64,000 nucleotides of DNA from Bacillota bacterium (GTDB taxonomy: Bacteria; Bacillota; Clostridia; Oscillospirales; Oscillospiraceae): assembly GCA_030529825.1 (NCBI GenBank), contig JAUMWD010000005.1, positions 1 through 64,000 of the forward strand, read 5' to 3'. The notes beneath the pieces are model-generated. The model saw nothing but the letters and a program-made list of their open reading frames with translations, was not told where the DNA came from and did no database searches. The translations under genes and the position numbers were made by a program. Each line of letters starts with the position of its first letter. The stretch's first letter is position 1. Positions 7,847-14,291 of the stretch are shown one piece after another.

Positions 7847-8872
7847 ATGAAGCGGTTTATTGCACTCATGCTGTGCCTGTGCATGGCGTTTTCTCTGGGC
7901 GCCTGCTCTGTGGGAAGCAGCAACGAAATAAGCGGTCCATGCGTCACCGATGCCGCAGGCAGGCAGGTAGCCATTCCCGAAAACAGCGATGAAATAAGAA
8001 TTGCCTCGGTTTACGGCACGGCGGTACCCTTCATTGTGGCGCTGCAGCTTACGGATCAGGTAACAGCAATAAACTGCAAATCGAACTTCTGGAAGGATGC
8101 CGACGAAAATCTTGCAGCCGCGGGAACCGTGGGCAAGGGCGTTGTTGACCTTGAAGCACTGGCGGCATCCGGCGCAACGGTTCTGGTGCATCGTGCCAAC
8201 GATGCGGAAACCGTGGAGGCCGTGGAGAAGCTGGGCGTTGATGTGCTGTGCATTCAGGCAGAGGATATGGAGGGAATCTATTCCACCCTCGTGCTGATGG
8301 GCGACTATTTCGACAGGGTTGACCGCGCCAATGAAATTATTGCATGGATGGATGCCAAGTTTGACAAAATCGACTCCATCGTGGCGCAGATTCCCCAAGA
8401 TGAGCGCCATACTGCCCTTTGCATGGGCGGTGAGCTGGGAAGAATCGCCGGCGGCGATATGATTCAGACATGGATGATTGAAAAAGCGGGAGGAATCCCC
8501 GTTGCCGCCGAAACCGAAAACGACTGCAACTGGATGAACATCGGTGTGGAAACCGTTTTTGCATGGGACCCCGAATACATCTTCTGCACAAGCTCCGCAT
8601 CCCTCGACTATACCGTGGAGGAGATAATGGAGGATGATGCCTGGAGTGCCATGCAGAGCGTTAAAAACGGCAATGTATCCATAATCCCCAGCAAGCTGGA
8701 TACATGGGATATGCCCGGTATCGCGGATGTAATCTGCACCTTCTGGATGCTGCATCAAATGTACCCCGAGTACTTCAGCCTGCAGGAGCTGGAGGCTGAA
8801 ATCGCCGAATATTATGAATTCATGTTCGGCAGAACCTTTGATTCCGACTATTTAGGATACGAACTGACATGA
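7847..8872 (+). CDS. Substrate-binding lipoprotein of a type II ABC importer (FecB/BtuF/MolA class)
   Basis: A 341-aa lipoprotein with signal sequence MKRFIALMLCLCMAF and lipobox LGAC (C20). The mature part opens with VTDAAGRQVAIP, the standard beginning of periplasmic-binding-protein class III (Peripla_BP_2), and continues with two lobes joined by a long helix near residues 140-165. Motifs in the second lobe include GGELGRIAGG, VFAWDPEYIF and FWMLHQMYPEYF. It would capture the ligand outside the membrane and deliver it to the FecCD permease encoded next; its last codons overlap that gene. Ligands of this class include ferric siderophores, heme, corrinoids, molybdate and tungstate. Sequence reading alone does not choose among them. 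A corrinoid would suit the upstream operon, an oxyanion would suit the molybdopterin-like neighbours. Confidence 0.9.
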   Translation: MKRFIALMLCLCMAFSLGACSVGSSNEISGPCVTDAAGRQVAIPENSDEIRIASVYGTAVPFIVALQLTDQVTAINCKSNFWKDADENLAAAGTVGKGVVDLEALAASGATVLVHRANDAETVEAVEKLGVDVLCIQAEDMEGIYSTLVLMGDYFDRVDRANEIIAWMDAKFDKIDSIVAQIPQDERHTALCMGGELGRIAGGDMIQTWMIEKAGGIPVAAETENDCNWMNIGVETVFAWDPEYIFCTSSASLDYTVEEIMEDDAWSAMQSVKNGNVSIIPSKLDTWDMPGIADVICTFWMLHQMYPEYFSLQELEAEIAEYYEFMFGRTFDSDYLGYELT

Positions 8873-9900
8873 TTAAAAGAAAAAACGGTCTGAACGCCGT
8901 AACGCTGGGCATTCTTCTTGCCATACTTCAGCTTGCGGCGGCGGTGTTCACCGTGTGTGTGGGAAAATATGATATAAAGCCTTTGGCGGTTTTGAAAATC
9001 CTCTGGTGCGGCATATGGGGAACGGACAGCGGCTATCCTCTGATGACGGTGAATGTTGTTCTGCACCTGCGCATCCCGAGAATACTTGCCAGTGTGCTGG
9101 TGGGTGCCGCATTGGCTCTTTCCGGCGCAACATATCAGGGAATATTCTGCAATCCGCTGATTTCTCCGGACTTTCTCGGAGTGTCAAGCGGAGCCTGTGT
9201 TGGCGCGGCATTGGCAATTCTGCTGTCCCTTCAGTCTGGCTTTATACAGCTTTTCGCCTTTGCAGGCGGCATAATTGCGGTGGCTCTGGCACTTACGCTG
9301 CCGGTGCTTTTCCGCAATAATTCAAACATCATGCTGGTGCTGGCAGGTATCATCGTGGGCTCGGCCATGTCCTCAATTATGGGATTTATAAAGTATGTTG
9401 CCGACCCCGAAACCCAGCTTGCCGCCATTACCTACTGGACCATGGGCAGCTTCAGCTATATAAGCCTTGAGGACCTTCTGCCCACTCTGCCCCTTATCAT
9501 CATTCCCGCAGTTATACTCCAGCTTATGTCCTGGCGCATTGATGTCCTTTCCCTCGGAGAGCAGGAGGCCCAGGCACTGGGTGTGAATGTGCGTCTCGTG
9601 CGCGGAATAGTTATTCTCTGTTCAACTCTTCTCACCGCAAGCTCCGTGTGCATTGCCGGCACAATAAGCTGGGTGGGCCTTGTAATACCCCATTTGGGAA
9701 GAATGCTTGTGGGGCCGAATAACTCTAAGCTGCTGCCCGTAACGGCGCTTTTGGGCGGCCTTTTCATGCTGGTGGTCGATACCCTAACACGCACCGTAGG
9801 TGCGGCGGAAATGCCCATCAGCATTCTTACGGGAATAGTAGGCGCCCCCTTCTACGCATGGTTGCTTTGGAGACAAAGGAGGGTGGCCCATGATATATGA
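8869..9900 (+). CDS. FecCD/BtuC-type ABC importer permease
   Basis: A 343-aa integral membrane protein with about ten hydrophobic segments. It has typical FecCD family motifs: LRIPRILASVLVGAALALSG near residues 65-84, QGIFCNPLISPDFLGVSSGA, the cytoplasmic coupling helix LSLGEQEAQALG, and the SWVGLVIPHLGR segment. It forms the channel for the ligand bound by the lipoprotein at 7847 and would dimerise. ATG overlaps the upstream stop (ATGA), and the ATPase gene starts inside its last codons, so the three transport genes are translationally coupled. Confidence 0.95.
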   Translation: MIKRKNGLNAVTLGILLAILQLAAAVFTVCVGKYDIKPLAVLKILWCGIWGTDSGYPLMTVNVVLHLRIPRILASVLVGAALALSGATYQGIFCNPLISPDFLGVSSGACVGAALAILLSLQSGFIQLFAFAGGIIAVALALTLPVLFRNNSNIMLVLAGIIVGSAMSSIMGFIKYVADPETQLAAITYWTMGSFSYISLEDLLPTLPLIIIPAVILQLMSWRIDVLSLGEQEAQALGVNVRLVRGIVILCSTLLTASSVCIAGTISWVGLVIPHLGRMLVGPNNSKLLPVTALLGGLFMLVVDTLTRTVGAAEMPISILTGIVGAPFYAWLLWRQRRVAHDI

Positions 9901-10669
9901 GATAAAGGATCTCCGCTTCGCTTATCCCGGAAGCAGCAGACAGGTTTTAAACGGCGTTTCTTTGAGCATTGAGCAAGGCGATGTGCTGTCAATCCTCGGC
10001 CCCAACGGCGCGGGAAAGAGCACGCTTCTCACCTGCATGATGGCGCTGAATAAGCCCCAGACGGGAAAAATCCTCGTTGACGGAAAAGGCCTTGAGGAAA
10101 TGACCGCCCAGGAGCTTGCTAAAAAGGTGAGCTTCGTGCCGCAGAATTTAAAGCCCGTTTTCGGATACACGGTGCTGGAATTTGTGCTCATGGGAAGAGC
10201 ACCTCTGATTTCAGCCTTAGGCAGACCGGGAAAAGAGGACAGATACGCGGCCTTTGAGGCCCTTGAAAAAATGGGACTCAAGGACCTTGCGGACAGGCCC
10301 TACACGGAAATTTCCGGCGGCGAAATGCAGCAGGCGTCCATCGCACGAGCCATTGTAAGAAAACCCGAGGTTATTTTGTTCGATGAGCCTACGGCGCATT
10401 TGGACTTCGGCAATCAATTGAGAACTCTTAAGGTAATAAAGGAGCTGTCCGGGGAGGGCTATACCACGGTGATCACCACCCACAATCCCGACCATGCCAT
10501 AATGTTAGGCGGCAGGGCAGCGATTCTGAATAAAGAGGGAAAGCTCATGGCAGGCAGCACGGAGGAGCTTGTCACCGAGGAAAACCTGCGCACGGTATAT
10601 AATTCCGAGCTGAAAATCCGTTACATTGAGGAATTGGGCAGAAATGTCTGCCTTTATCCAAATATTTAA
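9890..10669 (+). CDS. ATP-binding subunit of the type II ABC importer
   Basis: A 259-aa cytoplasmic ATPase with Walker A GPNGAGKST (residues 37-45), Q-loop VPQN, signature ISGGEMQQ, Walker B VILFDEPTAHLD and the H-loop histidine in ITTHNPDH. It is of the FecE/BtuD class, powering the permease encoded directly upstream with which it overlaps by 11 bases. It ends the transport part of the operon; the next gene follows after 33 bases with its own AAAGGAG. Confidence 0.95.
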   Translation: MIYEIKDLRFAYPGSSRQVLNGVSLSIEQGDVLSILGPNGAGKSTLLTCMMALNKPQTGKILVDGKGLEEMTAQELAKKVSFVPQNLKPVFGYTVLEFVLMGRAPLISALGRPGKEDRYAAFEALEKMGLKDLADRPYTEISGGEMQQASIARAIVRKPEVILFDEPTAHLDFGNQLRTLKVIKELSGEGYTTVITTHNPDHAIMLGGRAAILNKEGKLMAGSTEELVTEENLRTVYNSELKIRYIEELGRNVCLYPNI

Positions 10670-10702
10670 TGCAGTACGCAAAAACCGAAAGGAGAAAAAA
10701 TA

Positions 10703-11662
10703 ATGAAAAAGTATGTATCCCTTCTTCTCGCACTTCTGCTGGTGTTCGCTCTGGCAGCATGCGGAGAAACCGCAGAACCCGAAGCAAGTGAAGCTCCCGA
10801 TGAAGGAAGCGCACTCAAGGAAGCCGTCGGCGTGACCATCCCCGAATTTGTCATTTATGTCAATGGTGTTAAGGTCACCGATGCAGACATGGCTGACTAC
10901 CCCGCATACGAGGTTCAGACCACTACCGTTAACAGCAGCGGTACCGAGTCCACCGATACCTTCGTGGGCTTCTCTCTGAAGGATGTATTCGAGGTTGCAG
11001 GCGTAACCGAATTCAAGACCGTAACCGCAGTTGCAGACGACGGCTACGAGGTTGAAGTCGACAAGGACATGGCAATGGATCCCACCACCCTCATTGCAAT
11101 CACCAAGAACGGTGAGCAGTTTAAGTCCTCTCCCTGGTTCGCACCCTGCTCCAGCGGCACCACCGGCGACTACATCAAGGGCATGGTAGCAATTGCACTT
11201 GACGGCGCAAAGGTTGACCTTGAGAATCTTGACAAGGGCGTAAGCGAAAACACCCTTCCCGAGCTGGCAGACAAGACCGACAAGGTTCAGTTCGCAGACT
11301 TCAGCTTCATGGTAAACGGCGTTGAAATCACCAACGAAACCCTGAAGGACCTCCACATCTACAAGATGGAAGTAACCACCGTCAACAAGAAGGGCAACGA
11401 GTCCACCGAGACCTACACCGGCTACAAGCTCTCCGACGTTCTGGAAGCCTGCGGCGTTAAGGACTTCACCAAGGTCGTGGTTGTTGCAAGTGACGGCTAC
11501 GAGGTAGAGCTCAGCCAGGACTTCATCAACAGCGACCTTACCCTCATCGCAATCGAGAAGGATAAGGCAGTTGGCGAAGGCGGCACCGTCTGGGTTGCAC
11601 CCGGTATGTCCACCTCTTCCAGCGACTACTGCAAGCTGGTTGTTGAAATCGTCGCAAAATAA
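10703..11662 (+). CDS. Lipoprotein with two tandem sulfite-oxidase-fold-like domains
   Basis: A 319-aa lipoprotein (MKKYVSLLLALLLVFAL, lipobox LAAC, C20). After an acidic linker it holds two similar halves of about 130 residues. Each has the pattern FxxxVNGVxxT, a central YxGxxLxDVxExxGV, VVxxxDGYEVE and a closing LIAIxKxxE followed by aromatic/APC or APG residues. They look like shortened versions of the repeats in the 1027-aa protein at 4753, again without a recognisable Mo ligand. Codon use is much more biased than in its neighbours (GTT/GCA/AAG/CCC preference), which suggests high expression. Two strong hairpins directly follow it. A role as abundant extracellular ligand- or flavin-binding partner of the operon is inferred, not shown. 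Confidence 0.75.
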   Translation: MKKYVSLLLALLLVFALAACGETAEPEASEAPDEGSALKEAVGVTIPEFVIYVNGVKVTDADMADYPAYEVQTTTVNSSGTESTDTFVGFSLKDVFEVAGVTEFKTVTAVADDGYEVEVDKDMAMDPTTLIAITKNGEQFKSSPWFAPCSSGTTGDYIKGMVAIALDGAKVDLENLDKGVSENTLPELADKTDKVQFADFSFMVNGVEITNETLKDLHIYKMEVTTVNKKGNESTETYTGYKLSDVLEACGVKDFTKVVVVASDGYEVELSQDFINSDLTLIAIEKDKAVGEGGTVWVAPGMSTSSSDYCKLVVEIVAK

Positions 11663-11671
11663 TGTTACCTT

Positions 11672-11739
11672 AATCAGTGGAGGGAGAAATCCCTCCACTG
11701 ATTTCTGAACAAAGCAGACAGGAGCCTGCCTGCTTTGTT
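11672..11739 (+). promoter_or_regulatory. Two consecutive stable hairpins between operon genes
   Basis: First hairpin: 13 perfect base pairs (11672-11684 with 11691-11703, loop of six). Second hairpin: arms 11708-11722 and 11725-11739 with a single mismatch. Neither is followed by a T-run long enough for a clear terminator, so mRNA 3'-end protection of the abundant upstream message or partial attenuation is more likely. Confidence 0.65.
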
Positions 11740-11761
11740 GAGAAAAGTACGGAGGTTAGAG

Positions 11762-12451
11762 ATGAAAAGAATAATTCCGCTTTTGCTTGTGCTGATTCTG
11801 CTTCTGTGCGCCTGCGCACCTGCGGAAGCACCCGACACCGAGCCTGCGCAGACTCTGCTGCCTGCCCCTGTGGTGGATACGGAAAGCCAATTCGGTGTGG
11901 ATAAGAATATAAATATGAGTACCATTGACAGCTATCTTGGCCGCGATGATGTTGTTTACCGCGATGTGCGTATGCTGTTTGACCCTGCCGATTATGCCGC
12001 CATCGGCGGCGATGCGGACTTGAGCAAGACCATTGAGGGCTTCAAGGTGGTGCCTTACCCATATATTGCGACACTCGGCGCCCTGCCCGTTGCAAATGCC
12101 TATGAGGGAAACACACTTTTTGCCGTGGAGTGGAATGCCGACGGCACAATTGCCTCCGTAAGCGAGAATTATAAGGAATCCATGATGATTCTTCAGGAGC
12201 TTTTCCCCAAGGATAAGCCCATTTTTCTCATGTGCGGCGGCGGCGGCTACGCGGGAATGATGAAATCCCTGCTGATGTATCTTGGCTGGGATGAAAATCT
12301 GTTGTACAATATCGGCGGCAACTGGGAGTACACGGGCGATAATTCGCTGGAGCTTGTGGTTTACCCCGAGAATGCCGAGGACGACAACATCTATGCCACA
12401 TGGCGCGCTGACTATGCCTACATAGATTTCGGCAGACTCCATGAAAAGTGA
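11762..12451 (+). CDS. Rhodanese-like lipoprotein
   Basis: A 229-aa lipoprotein (MKRIIPLLLVLILLLCAC, probable lipidated C18). The mature domain resembles rhodanese: VVYRDVRMLFDPADY is like the DVR strand-helix of the family. FLMCGGGGYAGMMKSLLMYLGW (in pieces: MCGGGGYAG, then LMYLGW) matches the active-site loop with C158 and the following helix, and LYNIGGNWEY matches the closing GGxxxW segment. Rhodaneses carry persulfide or bind small anions on that cysteine. On the outside of the cell this one could handle sulfur species or serve as a redox partner. The start is taken as ATG 11762 with GGAGGT upstream; a TTG at 11735 is in frame but lacks a good site. Confidence 0.7.
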   Translation: MKRIIPLLLVLILLLCACAPAEAPDTEPAQTLLPAPVVDTESQFGVDKNINMSTIDSYLGRDDVVYRDVRMLFDPADYAAIGGDADLSKTIEGFKVVPYPYIATLGALPVANAYEGNTLFAVEWNADGTIASVSENYKESMMILQELFPKDKPIFLMCGGGGYAGMMKSLLMYLGWDENLLYNIGGNWEYTGDNSLELVVYPENAEDDNIYATWRADYAYIDFGRLHEK

Positions 12452-12455
12452 TAAC

Positions 12456-13064
12456 ATGAAGAAAGAAAAAGCCATTATATTTTTGCTTGCGCTTATTCTG
12501 CTGCTTTGCGGCTGCACCGCGCCCGCGGAGGAGCCTGCCCCCGAGGAAACTGCGACCGCGGAGCTTGAAGAAAGCGAGCAATATCCCACCTTTACCTTTA
12601 CCCACTATTCCTCCGGCGGAACACGGGAGGAATACACGGCGGTGATACTCTTTGAGCAGTCAAACTCCACCTTCACCTCCTATCAGGTGGCCTTTTCCTC
12701 CTGCACCTGCAGGGATTCCAGCGTCAACTACTATTCCGTGTGCTATGTGGAGCTTTTAAACAATAAGGACTCCGCAGAGGACGCGGCAATCCGCACCATC
12801 ACCTTCGGTGACAACAAGGGCCTCTGGGGTGACAGCAACCCCAATTACTATATCTCCGAGTACACTCAGGAGTACATGGACGAAAACTTCGTGCAGAGCC
12901 TTGTGCAGGCCACCAAGAGCGATATAGATGCCTGGGACGGCTACGGAACGCAGGTGTCCTGCGTGGATGCGGATGCCGTTACGGGAGCAACCGTTTCCAC
13001 CAGCAATATAACCTCCATGCTTCAGGGACTGTTCGAATATCACGCAGAACATTACTACACTTAA
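12456..13064 (+). CDS. Lipoprotein with FMN-binding-type domain and DxxTGAT flavinylation motif
   Basis: A 202-aa lipoprotein (signal MKKEKAIIFLLALILLL, lipobox LCGC, C20), acidic linker, then a single domain. Near the end, residues 173-179 read DAVTGAT followed by VSTSNI, the classic end of FMN-binding (RnfG/NqrC C-terminal type) domains. There the last threonine of DxxTGAT carries FMN through a phosphoester made by ApbE. The motif lies 24 residues before the C terminus, as in that family. It is the last gene of the operon and could pass electrons to or from the other surface proteins. ATG 12441, overlapping the upstream gene, is an alternative start; 12456 gives the better signal peptide. 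No apbE is in the window. Confidence 0.75.
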   Translation: MKKEKAIIFLLALILLLCGCTAPAEEPAPEETATAELEESEQYPTFTFTHYSSGGTREEYTAVILFEQSNSTFTSYQVAFSSCTCRDSSVNYYSVCYVELLNNKDSAEDAAIRTITFGDNKGLWGDSNPNYYISEYTQEYMDENFVQSLVQATKSDIDAWDGYGTQVSCVDADAVTGATVSTSNITSMLQGLFEYHAEHYYT

Positions 13065-13092
13065 AAAAGCACCGCTTTGCGGTGCTTTTTTT
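13063..13092 (+). terminator. Terminator of the surface redox/importer operon
   Basis: AAAAAAGCACCGC and GCGGTGCTTTTTT pair perfectly around a 3-base loop; it begins within the stop codon of the last gene. Confidence 0.95.
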
Positions 13093-13151
13093 GTGGCAAT
13101 TTGCGGAATGTTAAGCTATACTAAAATCAGAATAATCCAAGGAGAAAGACC

Positions 13152-14291
13152 ATGAAGCTAATTCATCTGTCCGACCTTCATTTAGGCAAAAGACTCCGTG
13201 AGTACAGCCTTTTAGAGGACCAGGAGTATATTCTCGCGGAAATACTGAATATTATCGACGGAGAGAAGCCCGATGGCGTCATAATTGCAGGGGATATCTA
13301 TGACAAGGCTGTACCCTCCGCCGAGGCTGTGCGGCTTTTTGACGAGTTCGTATTCCGCCTTTCAAAGCGGGGCCTGAAGGTTTTTGTCATAAGCGGAAAT
13401 CACGACTCCGCAGAGAGAGTTGCCTATTTAGGCCGCGTTGTGGAAAATGCGGGCGTGTATTTTTCGCCCGTTTACAGCGGAGAAATTCTCCCTGTGCAGC
13501 TTGAGGATGAGTTCGGCGGCGTGAATGTTTATCTCCTGCCCTTTATTAAGCCTGCGCAGGTGAAGCATTTCTTCCCCCAGGAGGAAATCAAAAGCTATAC
13601 GGATGCGGTAAGCTGCGCCGTAAAGCACATGAATATTGACACAGCACAGCGCAATGTTCTCGTAACCCACCAGTTCATAACCAATTCCGTCACCTGCGAA
13701 TCCGAGGAGGTCTCCGTGGGCGGTGCTGACAATGTGGATGCCTCTGCCGTGGCGGAGTTTGACTATGTCGCTTTGGGCCACCTACATGTACCCCAAAGCT
13801 GCGGAAACGAGCATATACGATATTGCGGAACACCCCTTAAATATTCCTTCTCCGAGGCGAAGGTCAGCAAGTCCGTTACAGTTGTGGAGTTGGGGGAAAA
13901 GGGCAGCGTCAGCGTCCGCACAATACCCCTTGTGCCAAAGCGTGACATGGTGGATATACGGGGCAGCTTCGAGGAAATCATGCAGAAGGAGTTTTACGAG
14001 GGAACAAGCTGGCAGGAGGACTATGTGCGCATAACCCTCACGGACGAGGAAACCGTGGCTGATGCCTACTCCCGTCTGCGCTGTATTTACCGCAAGCTCA
14101 TGCTGATTCAGTACGACAACAAACGAACAAGGACACGGCAATGCATAACGACGGCGGAAAATGTCCGTCAGAAAAGCGAGCTTGAGCTCTTTGCGGAGCT
14201 TTTTGAAAAGCAGAATAATATGCCCATGAGCGATGAGCAGCTTGAATATATGCAGCGGATCATTGCGGAGATAAAGGAGGTGCAGGCGTGA
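13152..14291 (+). CDS. sbcD: Exonuclease SbcCD, nuclease subunit SbcD
   Basis: A 379-aa Mre11-family metallophosphoesterase. Phosphoesterase motifs are all present: DLHLG (DxH), GDIYD (GD), SGNHDS (GNHD), then VTHQF and GHLHVPQ. With SbcC it forms the ATP-dependent complex that opens hairpins and processes DNA ends and stalled forks. Start ATG 13152 follows AAGGAGAAAG. It overlaps sbcC by four bases (GTGA), so the two are co-translated. Confidence 0.97.
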   Translation: MKLIHLSDLHLGKRLREYSLLEDQEYILAEILNIIDGEKPDGVIIAGDIYDKAVPSAEAVRLFDEFVFRLSKRGLKVFVISGNHDSAERVAYLGRVVENAGVYFSPVYSGEILPVQLEDEFGGVNVYLLPFIKPAQVKHFFPQEEIKSYTDAVSCAVKHMNIDTAQRNVLVTHQFITNSVTCESEEVSVGGADNVDASAVAEFDYVALGHLHVPQSCGNEHIRYCGTPLKYSFSEAKVSKSVTVVELGEKGSVSVRTIPLVPKRDMVDIRGSFEEIMQKEFYEGTSWQEDYVRITLTDEETVADAYSRLRCIYRKLMLIQYDNKRTRTRQCITTAENVRQKSELELFAELFEKQNNMPMSDEQLEYMQRIIAEIKEVQA

